This document shows positions 5,158 to 12,930 of a stretch of 17,233 nt of DNA, piece after piece (position 1 is the first letter of the stretch; each line of letters starts with the position of its first letter). Under the pieces are notes generated by a model that saw only the letters and a program-made list of their open reading frames with translations, ran no database searches and was not told the DNA's origin. Made by a program: the position numbers and the translations under genes. The DNA comes from Bacillota bacterium (GTDB lineage Bacteria > Bacillota > Clostridia > Christensenellales > CAG-138), in assembly GCA_023396535.1 (NCBI GenBank), contig JAEWWD010000297.1, positions 1 through 17,233 of the forward strand, read 5' to 3'.

Positions 5158-6429
5158 ATGCGATCGAATACGGCGATATATAAGGGGCATATCGTTCACG
5201 CCCCCAAACTGGGAGAACTCACCTGCCTGCAGGAAGGATATCTCGTATGCGAGGACGGACGCATTGCGGGCCTTTACGACGTGTTGCCCGAGCGGCTTTC
5301 CGGCGCAGATGTGGAGGATTTCGGCGATAAACTCATTATCCCCTCGTTCTCGGATCTCCATTTGCACGCGCCGCAGTACGCCATGCTGGGCATGGGGATG
5401 GATTTACAACTGCTTGAATGGCTTAATACCTATACGTTCCCGACCGAGGCCGCATTCCGCGACACCGCCTATGCGCGCAAAGTTTACCGTGAACTGGCCG
5501 AAGAGCTCATTCGCCTGGGCACGACGCGGATATGCATATTCGCCACCATACACCGCGAGAGCACGCTCGTACTGATGGAGGAGCTATCTCGCGCGGGCGT
5601 GACCGGGTATGTCGGCAAGGTCAATATGGACCGCAACAGCCCGGATTACCTGCGTGAAACGGCGGAAGAATCCATCTGCGAGACGGAGCGCTTCCTTTCT
5701 GAAAGCGCGGGGCGCTTCCCGCACCTCAAACCCATCATTACGCCGCGCTTCACGCCCTCCTGTACGGATGAACTCATGCGCAGTTTAGGCGATATCGCCA
5801 GGACGAACGGCGTTCGCGTGCAATCCCATCTGTCTGAGAACACCGACGAGGTCGCCTGGGTGAAATCCCTGCGCCCCGACTGTGAACAATACTGGGAAAG
5901 CTACGATACCTGCGGATTATTCAACGAGGGCGCCGTTATGGCGCACTGTGTATATTCCGATAAACGCGAACGGGCCGCCATGTGGGAACGCGGCGTATGG
6001 GCGGCGCATTGCCCGGATTCCAATATCAACATCGCGAGCGGCGTCGCGCCTGTGCGGCTGATGCTGCAGGAAGGCCTGCATGTGGGCCTGGGCTCGGATA
6101 TCGCGGGCGGCGCGCAGCTTAGCATGATGGACGTGGCGACCGCCGCCATCCGCGCATCCAAGCGCCGCTGGCTGGATTCCGGAAAAAGCGAGCCGTTCCT
6201 CACCGTTGCGGAGGCGTTCTATCTCGCGACCTCGGCGGAGTACTTTGGCGCGGGCCCCGGCTTTCAGGCGGGCGACGCGCTGCACGCGCTGGTCGTGGAC
6301 GATTCTTCCCTGCTGGACGCCCGCCGCTTAACCTTGCCGCAGCGGCTGGAGCGCATGATGTACCGTTTTGAGCATTGCCGCATCACGGCGCGCTTTTCCG
6401 AAGGCAGGCGGTTGCCTTGCGCAGAATAA
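5158..6429 (+). CDS. guaD: Guanine deaminase (amidohydrolase superfamily)
   Basis: The enzyme hydrolyses guanine to xanthine and ammonia, the first step of guanine breakdown and a link between guanine and xanthine pools. The 423-residue sequence carries a near-diagnostic stretch LHLHAPQYAMLGMGMDLQLL then EWLNTYTFPTEA, closely matching animal and bacterial guanine deaminases. Metal-site residues are His68 and His70 (HxH), His224, His263 and Asp314; Glu227 in SHLSE is the proton shuttle; Arg197-Phe198 and Gln73 sit where guanine is bound. The ATG at 5158 is 11 bases after GGAGG, slightly long spacing. It is transcribed alone from 4908-4937 through a guanine riboswitch and ends at a terminator at 6464. 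This regulation strongly supports guanine as substrate over other amidohydrolase substrates. Confidence 0.92.
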   Translation: MRSNTAIYKGHIVHAPKLGELTCLQEGYLVCEDGRIAGLYDVLPERLSGADVEDFGDKLIIPSFSDLHLHAPQYAMLGMGMDLQLLEWLNTYTFPTEAAFRDTAYARKVYRELAEELIRLGTTRICIFATIHRESTLVLMEELSRAGVTGYVGKVNMDRNSPDYLRETAEESICETERFLSESAGRFPHLKPIITPRFTPSCTDELMRSLGDIARTNGVRVQSHLSENTDEVAWVKSLRPDCEQYWESYDTCGLFNEGAVMAHCVYSDKRERAAMWERGVWAAHCPDSNINIASGVAPVRLMLQEGLHVGLGSDIAGGAQLSMMDVATAAIRASKRRWLDSGKSEPFLTVAEAFYLATSAEYFGAGPGFQAGDALHALVVDDSSLLDARRLTLPQRLERMMYRFEHCRITARFSEGRRLPCAE

Positions 6430-6463
6430 GAAAAATATATATCCCCGTTTTTCCCGCCAATAC

Positions 6464-6494
6464 AGGCCGCGCGACAAATCTCACGCGGCCTTTT
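6464..6494 (+). terminator. Rho-independent terminator after guaD
   Basis: An 8-bp stem AGGCCGCG (6464-6471) with CGCGGCCT (6484-6491) and a 12-base loop is followed by TTTT, 35 bases after the guaD stop codon. Confidence 0.85.
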
Positions 6495-6537
6495 CGCCGC
6501 CGCGCGGGTTTGGCGGTTTCCTCGGCCGCCCCCGGCA

Positions 6538-6546
6538 TGGTATAAT
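6538..6546 (+). promoter_or_regulatory. Extended -10 promoter of pcrA-ligA
   Basis: A consensus -10 box TATAAT (6541-6546) is directly preceded by TGG (6538-6540). The -35 region is GC-rich with no good match (TTCCTC at 17 bp spacing), consistent with reliance on the extended -10. The leader to the TTG start would be about 25 bases. Confidence 0.7.
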
Positions 6547-6576
6547 GAAGCCGTCCAAATGTAGGGGGTATTCAGC

Positions 6577-8775
6577 TTGGAATTCTCAAATCTGAACAAG
6601 GAACAGCAGCAGGCCGTAGAATGCGCCGAAGGCCCGCTGCTTGTGCTCGCGGGCGCGGGCTCGGGCAAAACGCGCGTGCTGGTCAACCGCATCGCGTGCC
6701 TCATCCGCAACCACGGCGTGCGCCCATGGAACATACTGGCGCTGACGTTTACCAATAAGGCCGCGCGCGAAATGCGCGAGCGCATTGAGGCGCTTATCGG
6801 CGAGGACGCGAAGAATCTCTGGGTCAGCACGTTCCATTCCTGCTGTACGCGCATACTGCGCCGCGAGGCGGAGCATATCGGGTACGATAAAAGCTTTGTG
6901 ATATACGACGATTCGGACCAGCTTTCCTTATATGCCGATATCATCAAGCGCATGAATCTGGACGACAGCAAATTCCCCAAGCGGCTGCTGCGCGAACAGA
7001 TCAGCCAGGCAAAAAACCACACGGACGATGTGGAAGGGTATCTGCGCGGCGACGCGTTCAGCGAGATCTACCTGGAAGTGTACAGGCTGTACCAGAAGCG
7101 GCTGAAGCAGAACAACGCGCTGGATTTTGACGACCTGCTGCTCAAGGTGCTGGAGCTCTTTACCCAGCATCCGGACGTGCTGGAGCAATACCGGGATCGT
7201 TTCAAATATATATTGGTGGACGAGTATCAGGATACCAATATGGCGCAATACAAGCTGGTGCGGCTGCTCAGCGAAAAGCACCGCAATATCTGCGTGGTGG
7301 GCGACGACGACCAGAGCATATACGGCTGGCGCGGCGCGGATATCCGAAACATACTGGAATTTGAAAAGGATTTTCCCGGCGCGCGCGTCATACGGCTGGA
7401 GCAGAACTACCGCTCCACCTCGGTGATACTCGACGCCGCCAACAACGTCATCAACAACAACCAGAGCCGCAAGCGCAAGAAGCTCTGGACGTCGCAGGAG
7501 GGCGGCGAGCATATCCGCATATACCAGGCGCAGGACGAGCGCATGGAAGCGGATTATGTGTGCAGCCACATACTCGCGGGCGTAAAACAGGGCAGGCGGT
7601 ACGACGATTTCGCCGTGCTCTACCGTACCAACGCGCAAAGCCGTGCGCTTGAAACAGCGCTCACAAGCTACGGCATCCCGCACAGGGTATACGGCGGACA
7701 GCGCTTTTACGAGCGTGCGGAAATCAAGGATATCCTCGCGTACATGCGCCTCTTGTTCAACCCGGCGGACGACGTGGCGTTTTTGCGCGTCGTCAACGTG
7801 CCGCGCCGCGGCATAGGCCAGGCCGCGCTGGCGGAGCTTTCCGCCGCGGCGGAAGCAAACGGGTTGCCGCTGTTCCTAACGGCCATGCAGGGTACGGGGC
7901 TTTCCACCCGCGTGCGTCCCAAGCTGCAGGCGTTCACGGACCAGATAGAAGCGCTGCTGCCGCTGCGCTATTCCCTGCCTTTACACGAATTTGTGCAGGA
8001 AATCGTCAATCAGACCGCATACGAAGCCTATTTACGGGAAGACAAGAAAGAGAACTACGAAGCGCGCAAGGAGAATGTCTCGGAACTGCTGGGCGCAATC
8101 CGCGCATTCGAGGAGGATCTTACAAACGCGGAAGAGGATGCGCTGGGCGCATACCTTGAAAACGTATCGCTGATTTCGGATATCGACGACCTGAGCGAAC
8201 AGGACGGCCAGGTGGCGCTTATGACGCTGCACAGCGCGAAGGGCCTGGAGTTCCCCGTCGTGTTCATCACCGGCATGGAGGAATTCATATTCCCCGGCCG
8301 CCGTTCGCGGCTGGACCCCGTAAAACTCGAAGAAGAGCGCAGGCTCTGTTATGTGGGCATTACGCGCGCCATGGAGGAACTGCACCTGCTGCACGCGCAG
8401 CAGCGGAATCTGTTCGGGGAACTTGCCATGAACCCCCCCTCGCGGTTTCTGGAGGAAATACCGTCTGAACTCTGCGAGGAGGACAGCGGCGTCCGGCAGG
8501 CCGAGCCCCCGCGCACCGTCAAAAAACCGCAAGCCGCGCCGTTTGCAAAAACATACGGCGGGTTCGGGGCGCCGGCGGTGCCCGTCGCACGGCCGCAAAA
8601 CAGCGCGGGCGGCGTGCAGTACCAGCCGCACCAGCGCGTGAAGCACGCGAAATTCGGCATCGGTACCGTGCTGCAGGTGGAAGGCGCGGGAAGCTCGCAG
8701 GTCGTCACCATCGATTTCGGAGGCTCCGTCAAGAAATTTGCCGCCGCCTTCGCGCCCATACAGATCGACGAATAG
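6577..8775 (+). CDS. pcrA: ATP-dependent DNA helicase PcrA/UvrD
   Basis: This superfamily 1A 3'-5' helicase unwinds DNA in nucleotide excision and mismatch repair and clears RecA filaments and stalled polymerase. The 732-residue length is typical. Motifs in order: Q motif near Gln11, Walker A GAGSGKT (26-32), Walker B VDEYQDT (214-220), motif III GDDDQSIYGWRG, motif IV QNYRST, motif V TLHSAKGLEFP, motif VI YVGITRA. A C-terminal Tudor-like domain with HQRVKHAKFGIGTV begins near residue 684 and is the RNA-polymerase-binding part of PcrA. The start is a TTG at 6577 with AGGGGG 8 bases upstream; no ATG fits. It heads a two-gene operon with ligA, 19 bases downstream, as in B. subtilis. Confidence 0.97.
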   Translation: MEFSNLNKEQQQAVECAEGPLLVLAGAGSGKTRVLVNRIACLIRNHGVRPWNILALTFTNKAAREMRERIEALIGEDAKNLWVSTFHSCCTRILRREAEHIGYDKSFVIYDDSDQLSLYADIIKRMNLDDSKFPKRLLREQISQAKNHTDDVEGYLRGDAFSEIYLEVYRLYQKRLKQNNALDFDDLLLKVLELFTQHPDVLEQYRDRFKYILVDEYQDTNMAQYKLVRLLSEKHRNICVVGDDDQSIYGWRGADIRNILEFEKDFPGARVIRLEQNYRSTSVILDAANNVINNNQSRKRKKLWTSQEGGEHIRIYQAQDERMEADYVCSHILAGVKQGRRYDDFAVLYRTNAQSRALETALTSYGIPHRVYGGQRFYERAEIKDILAYMRLLFNPADDVAFLRVVNVPRRGIGQAALAELSAAAEANGLPLFLTAMQGTGLSTRVRPKLQAFTDQIEALLPLRYSLPLHEFVQEIVNQTAYEAYLREDKKENYEARKENVSELLGAIRAFEEDLTNAEEDALGAYLENVSLISDIDDLSEQDGQVALMTLHSAKGLEFPVVFITGMEEFIFPGRRSRLDPVKLEEERRLCYVGITRAMEELHLLHAQQRNLFGELAMNPPSRFLEEIPSELCEEDSGVRQAEPPRTVKKPQAAPFAKTYGGFGAPAVPVARPQNSAGGVQYQPHQRVKHAKFGIGTVLQVEGAGSSQVVTIDFGGSVKKFAAAFAPIQIDE

Positions 8776-8794
8776 GCCGCACCGGGAGGTATTT

Positions 8795-10792
8795 ATGCCT
8801 GCAAGCGAACGGCAAAAGGAGCTGACGCAACGGCTGATTGCGTATGCGTCGGCATATTACGAAGAAGATTCGCCGCGAATCAGCGACGCGGAATACGATG
8901 CGCTTTACGACGAGCTTCTCGCGCTCGAAGCCGACTCCGGCGTTATATTGGAAGACTCCCCTACCCGCCGCGTGGGCGGGGAGGCCGTAAAGGGATTTGC
9001 GCCGCACCGTCATCTCGCGCGGCTGTGGAGCCTCGATAAAGTGCGCACAGAATCCGCGCTTCTCGAATGGGACGCGCGCGTTCGCCGCCTCAGGCAGGAG
9101 TATATCGGCCGAACCGGCGAGGAGCTTCCCGAAATCGCCTATGCGCTCGAATACAAATTCGACGGGCTCACCATCAACCTGACGTACGACGGCGGCCGCC
9201 TCGTGCAGGCGTCCACGCGCGGCAACGGCGTGGTGGGCGAGGGCATACTCGAACAGGTCCGCACCATTTCGGATATCCCCGACACCATCCGGTTCACCGG
9301 CCGCATGGAAGTGCAGGGCGAAGGGTATATGCGTCTTTCGGTACTGGAGGAGCTTAACAAAACGCTGGACGAGCCGCTCAAAAACGCGCGCAACGCGTCG
9401 GCGGGCGCATTGCGCAACCTGGACCCGAACGTCACCAAACAGCGCAACCTGAGCTGCTTTTGCTATAACGTCGGCTTTATCGAAGGTAAGGCGTTTTCAA
9501 CGCAGGAGGATATGCGGGCCTTTTTACAGGCAAACGGCCTGCCGGTGGATAGCTTCTTTATAGAAAGCGACACCATGGAGGGCCTGCTTGCGCATATCAG
9601 ACGCGCGGAGGAAACGCGCGGCACGCTGGATTTCCTCATAGACGGCATGGTTGTAAAGGTACGGCAACTGAAAGTCCGCGAGGCGCTGGGTCATACGGAT
9701 AAATTCCCGCGCTGGGCCATCGCGTACAAATTCGCCGCGGAAGAAATCACAACTACCGTGGAGGACATCACCTGGGAAGTCGGGCGTACCGGCAAGCTGA
9801 CGCCGCTTGCGCACCTGACGCCGGTGGAGCTCGCCGGCGCTACCATACGCCGCGCCACGCTGAACAATTTCGACGATATCGAGCGCAAGCGCGTGGGCAT
9901 AGGTTCCACGGTGTTCATCCGGCGCAGCAACGACGTCATCCCCGAAATACTGGGCAGCGTACCCGGCGACGAGCCGCGCGAACGAGCGGAAAAGCCCGTA
10001 CGATGTCCCGCCTGCGGCACGCACGTGGAGCAGCGCGGCGCGCACCTATTTTGCACCAATTCGCTTTCCTGCCGCCCGCAGATCGTGGGCCGGCTCAAGC
10101 ACTACGCCAGCCGCGACGCCATGGATATCGAGACGTTCGCGGGCAAAACGGCGGAGCTGTTCGTGGACGCGCTGAACATCTCCTCCATACCGCAGTTGTA
10201 CGAACTGACGGAGGAACAGCTCATTCCTCTTGAGAAATTCGGAAAGAAAAAGGCGCAAAACCTGCTCTTAGCTATCGACAAAAGCCGGAACTGCACGTTG
10301 GGCGCTTTCCTGTTCGCGCTCGGCATTCCCAATGTGGGCAGCAAAACGGCGCGCGAGCTCGCGAGGCGGTTCGGCACGCTCGAACGGGTGCGCAGCGCGG
10401 ATATGGAGGCGCTTACCGCAATCGAGGACGTAGGCGAAGTCGTCGCGCAGAGCGTGCTGGACTTTTTTTCGGATCCTTCCATACGCGCGCAGGTGGACGC
10501 GCTGCTCGCGCACGGCGTATCGCCGCGGCCGGAGCAAGAGCAGGCCGCGGTAAGTCCCCTCGCAGGGAAGACGGTGGTCGTGACGGGTACGCTGCCGACC
10601 ATGGACCGGCGGGCGGCCGAACAGCTCATTGAGCGGTTGGGCGGCAAAGCGGCGGGCAGCGTAAGCAAAAAGACGGATTACGTGCTGGCGGGCGAGAACG
10701 CGGGCAGCAAGCTCACAAAAGCGCTGGAGCTGAATATTACCGTGCTCGACGAAGCGGCGTTTCTGCGCCTTGTTGGCCGGGAAGCGCAATAA
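8795..10792 (+). CDS. ligA: NAD+-dependent DNA ligase
   Basis: The enzyme seals nicks in DNA using NAD+, joining Okazaki fragments and finishing repair. The protein is 665 residues from the ATG at 8795, chosen because GGGAGG lies just upstream; an in-frame ATG at 8738 lies inside pcrA. Domains: Ia NAD-binding start with ISDAEYDALYDEL, adenylation domain with KFDG (AMP-accepting Lys121), oligonucleotide-binding fold, a four-cysteine zinc finger (Cys404, 407, 420, 426), helix-hairpin-helix repeats (GIPNVGSKTA, IEDVGEVVA) and a C-terminal BRCT domain (about 586-660). The HLARLWSLDKV segment differs from the classic MLSLDNAF of proteobacterial LigA and is of the type I associate with clostridia. 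It lies 19 bases after pcrA. Confidence 0.97.
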   Translation: MPASERQKELTQRLIAYASAYYEEDSPRISDAEYDALYDELLALEADSGVILEDSPTRRVGGEAVKGFAPHRHLARLWSLDKVRTESALLEWDARVRRLRQEYIGRTGEELPEIAYALEYKFDGLTINLTYDGGRLVQASTRGNGVVGEGILEQVRTISDIPDTIRFTGRMEVQGEGYMRLSVLEELNKTLDEPLKNARNASAGALRNLDPNVTKQRNLSCFCYNVGFIEGKAFSTQEDMRAFLQANGLPVDSFFIESDTMEGLLAHIRRAEETRGTLDFLIDGMVVKVRQLKVREALGHTDKFPRWAIAYKFAAEEITTTVEDITWEVGRTGKLTPLAHLTPVELAGATIRRATLNNFDDIERKRVGIGSTVFIRRSNDVIPEILGSVPGDEPRERAEKPVRCPACGTHVEQRGAHLFCTNSLSCRPQIVGRLKHYASRDAMDIETFAGKTAELFVDALNISSIPQLYELTEEQLIPLEKFGKKKAQNLLLAIDKSRNCTLGAFLFALGIPNVGSKTARELARRFGTLERVRSADMEALTAIEDVGEVVAQSVLDFFSDPSIRAQVDALLAHGVSPRPEQEQAAVSPLAGKTVVVTGTLPTMDRRAAEQLIERLGGKAAGSVSKKTDYVLAGENAGSKLTKALELNITVLDEAAFLRLVGREAQ

Positions 10793-10793
10793 T

Positions 10794-10828
10794 CGTACTT
10801 TCCCAATCGGAATACGCAATATTTTTTT
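10794..10828 (+). terminator. Weak intrinsic terminator after ligA
   Basis: CGTA-TTCC (10794-10797 and 10800-10803, with a 2-base bulge between) pairs with GGAA-TACG (10809-10816) around loop CAATC. Five bases later comes a run of seven T (10822-10828). The AT-rich stem and the gap make it weaker than the others here. Confidence 0.5.
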
Positions 10829-10847
10829 ATCAGTGAGGCGGAAACCT

Positions 10848-10877
10848 TCGACAAACCTCCCGCCGATATGGTATACT
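10848..10877 (+). promoter_or_regulatory. Promoter of the yicC-remA-gmk-rpoZ-coaBC cluster
   Basis: The -35 box TCGACA (5 of 6 matches, 10848-10853) and -10 box TATACT (10872-10877) are 18 bp apart, with TGG before the -10. Transcription would start near 10884, about 30 bases before the TTG start of yicC. Confidence 0.8.
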
Positions 10878-10913
10878 TTTTACATTGAGATGATCGACAA
10901 GGGGGACGCGCGG

Positions 10914-11792
10914 TTGATAAGCAGCATGACCGGTTACGGACGGGGCTGTTATAGCACGGACGGACGGGAAATGACCGTGGAACTCAAATCCGTCAACCAC
11001 CGGTATCTGGATTTGGGTATGCGCCTTCCCCGCCACATCGGCTTCCTTGAGGACGTATTCCGCGCGGAATTGTCCGCAAGACTGAGCCGTGGGCATGTCG
11101 ATCTTTTTGTCAGCTACCGGAATCTTCGCAACGACGCCCGCGCCATCGTCATCGACGAGGCGCTGCTCAGCCAGTATCTGCTCGCAGCCCGCGCAGCGGG
11201 CGAGCGCCTGGGGCTATTAGACGACCTCACGCTGACGAGCGCGCTCAGGCTGCCCGACGTATCCGATGTCGTGGAGGCGGAAGAAGACCGCGAAGCGGTC
11301 GTCACGCTTGCGCGCGAAGCTACAGCGCTTGCCGTAACGGAGCTCAAGGCCATGCGCCAGGCGGAAGGCGAACGCCTCTGCCGCGACCTCATGCAGCGTG
11401 CGGATACAGTGATTGCGCTGACAGAGGAAATCGAACGCCGCGCGCCGCTCGTCGTGCAGGAGTACCGCCAGAAGCTGGACGAACGCATCGCGCAGCTACT
11501 AAGCGAAACGGAAGTGGATCGCGCGCGCCTTGCGACGGAAGTCGCGCTGTTTGCGGACCGCGCAAGCATCGATGAGGAAATCGTGCGGCTCAAAAGCCAT
11601 GTCGCGCAGATGCGGCAGGCGCTCAACGCAGACGAGCCTTCCGGCAGAAAACTTGATTTTATCGTGCAGGAAATGAACCGTGAATTCAACACCATCGGCT
11701 CCAAGGCCAACGACGCGCAGCTGGTGAACGCTGTCATCGCGGGCAAGGGCGAGATCGAAAAGATCCGCGAGCAGGTGCAGAACATCGAGTAG
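10914..11792 (+). CDS. yicC: YicC/YloC-family endoribonuclease-like protein
   Basis: The 292-residue product belongs to the YicC family (B. subtilis YloC), whose E. coli member has been described as an endoribonuclease acting on small RNAs. The N-terminus has the family's ISSMTGYGRG and a YicC_N domain; the C-terminal DUF1732 domain has KLDFIVQEMNREFNTIGSKAND. The middle is helical and rich in Glu and Arg. I place the start at the TTG at 10914 because that makes the protein begin exactly as the family does, and AAGGGGG lies 8 bases upstream; upstream in-frame ATGs would add a tail that overlaps the promoter. It is the first gene of the cluster and precedes remA by 13 bases. Confidence 0.9.
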   Translation: MISSMTGYGRGCYSTDGREMTVELKSVNHRYLDLGMRLPRHIGFLEDVFRAELSARLSRGHVDLFVSYRNLRNDARAIVIDEALLSQYLLAARAAGERLGLLDDLTLTSALRLPDVSDVVEAEEDREAVVTLAREATALAVTELKAMRQAEGERLCRDLMQRADTVIALTEEIERRAPLVVQEYRQKLDERIAQLLSETEVDRARLATEVALFADRASIDEEIVRLKSHVAQMRQALNADEPSGRKLDFIVQEMNREFNTIGSKANDAQLVNAVIAGKGEIEKIREQVQNIE

Positions 11793-11805
11793 GGGGAGCT
11801 TTTGC

Positions 11806-12066
11806 ATGGCCATCAAGCTCATTAACATAGGCTTCGGCAACATCGTTTCCGCCAACCGGCTGCTCGCCATCGTCAGCCCGGATTCCGCGCCCATCAAGCG
11901 CATCGTGCAGGAAGCGCGGGAGCGCGGCAGGCTGATCGACGCCACCTACGGGCGGCGTACGCGCGCCGTCATCATGATGGACAGCGGCCATGTGGTGCTC
12001 TCCGCCGTGCAGCCGGAAACCGTGGCGCACAGGCTGGATTCCCGGGACGCCGACGCCGGCGAGTGA
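11806..12066 (+). CDS. remA: RemA/DUF370 DNA-binding regulator
   Basis: This 86-residue protein matches the DUF370/RemA family: MAIKLINIGFGNIVSANRLL at the start, then APIKRIVQEARERGRLIDAT and YGRRTRAVIMMDSGHVVLSA. In B. subtilis RemA forms rings that bind DNA and activate biofilm-matrix and osmoprotection genes. In other Bacillota its targets are largely unknown, and its place between yicC and gmk is conserved. GGGGGAG stands 7 bases before the ATG. The acidic C-terminal tail (DSRDADAGE) is longer than the conserved core and probably disordered. The function here is inferred from family only. Confidence 0.93.
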   Translation: MAIKLINIGFGNIVSANRLLAIVSPDSAPIKRIVQEARERGRLIDATYGRRTRAVIMMDSGHVVLSAVQPETVAHRLDSRDADAGE

Positions 12067-12100
12067 TTTCCTGTTATGCAACATTTACAGGAGGATGCGT

Positions 12101-12730
12101 ATGGAGGAAGAATGTAAGGGGTTGCTGATCGTCCTTTCCGGGCCGTCCGGGGTCGGAAAGGGCACGGTATGCCGCAAGCTGATTGCGGAAAACCCCGGCA
12201 TATCGCTCTCGATATCCGCCACCACCCGCGCCAGGCGGGAAACGGAAGAAGAGGGCAGGGACTATTTTTTTAAAACCAAGGAAGAATTCTCCCGTATGAT
12301 ACAGGAGGAAGAATTCCTGGAATACATGCGCGTATTCGGAACGGACTATTACGGTACACCGCGCAAATATGTGATGGATAAGCTCGAAGCCGGGCAGGAC
12401 GTAATATTGGAAATCGACGTGCAGGGGGGTCTTCGGGTAAAAGATGTCTGCCCCGAAGCGGTGCTGGTGTTTATGGCCCCGCCCTCCATGGACGAACTCA
12501 GGCGCCGCCTCATCGACCGGGGTACGGAATCCGAGCAGTCCATCGCGCGCCGCACGGCGGTAGCGTATACGGAAATGCAGTGCATATCCTATTACGATTA
12601 TGTCGTCATCAACAATACCATTGACGACGCTGTACGCGGCATTGAGGCCATACTGCACGCGGAAAAGAGCCGCGTCGCACGTTGCGACGATCTGATTAAC
12701 CTCCTGTTGGAAGGATGTGATACTATATGA
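12101..12730 (+). CDS. gmk: Guanylate kinase
   Basis: The enzyme phosphorylates GMP to GDP with ATP, feeding GTP and dGTP synthesis and affected by (p)ppGpp in many Bacillota. The 209-residue sequence has the P-loop SGPSGVGKGT (13-22), the GMP-binding SISATTRARRETEEEGRDYFF, YYGTPRKYV, and EIDVQGGLRVK. The ATG at 12101 is preceded by AGGAGG with 6 bases of spacing; a longer in-frame reading frame starts inside remA and lacks such a site. The last four bases overlap the rpoZ start (ATGA), so the two are translationally coupled. Guanine metabolism thus appears twice in this window, here and at guaD. Confidence 0.97.
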   Translation: MEEECKGLLIVLSGPSGVGKGTVCRKLIAENPGISLSISATTRARRETEEEGRDYFFKTKEEFSRMIQEEEFLEYMRVFGTDYYGTPRKYVMDKLEAGQDVILEIDVQGGLRVKDVCPEAVLVFMAPPSMDELRRRLIDRGTESEQSIARRTAVAYTEMQCISYYDYVVINNTIDDAVRGIEAILHAEKSRVARCDDLINLLLEGCDTI

Positions 12731-12930
12731 TGAATTACCCGGGAGTAACCGAACTGGTAGATAAAGTAGGCTGCAGGTACATGCTGGTCATGGCCGTTGC
12801 GCGCCGTGCACGCCAGCTGCTCAATGACCCTGACAAACTCGGTGAAAAGAACCCCGTCACTAAGGCGGTGGAAGAGCTTTACAGCGATAAAATCACCCTG
12901 GATTATCCGGAGGAATACACCCTCCGCTGA
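12727..12930 (+). CDS. rpoZ: RNA polymerase omega subunit
   Basis: Omega is a small subunit that helps fold and assemble beta-prime into RNA polymerase. The 67-residue protein has the conserved core CRYMLVMAVARRARQL and, later, NPVTKAVEELYSDKI, typical of clostridial omega, which is shorter than the 91-residue E. coli form. Two adjacent ATG codons (12727 and 12730) are possible starts; both follow GGAAGG, and the first overlaps the gmk stop by 4 bp. The stop codon overlaps the coaBC ATG by one base, with a hairpin around the coaBC ribosome-binding site in the last codons. Confidence 0.93.
   Translation: MMNYPGVTELVDKVGCRYMLVMAVARRARQLLNDPDKLGEKNPVTKAVEELYSDKITLDYPEEYTLR
12908..12926 (+). promoter_or_regulatory. 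Hairpin holding the only purine-rich ribosome-binding site for coaBC
   Basis: CGGAGG (12908-12913) pairs perfectly with CCTCCG (12921-12926) around the loop AATACAC. The GGAGG inside it is the sole Shine-Dalgarno-like sequence before the coaBC ATG at 12930. It is also 16 bases away from that ATG, longer than ideal. Ribosomes finishing rpoZ would melt the stem. Confidence 0.5.
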
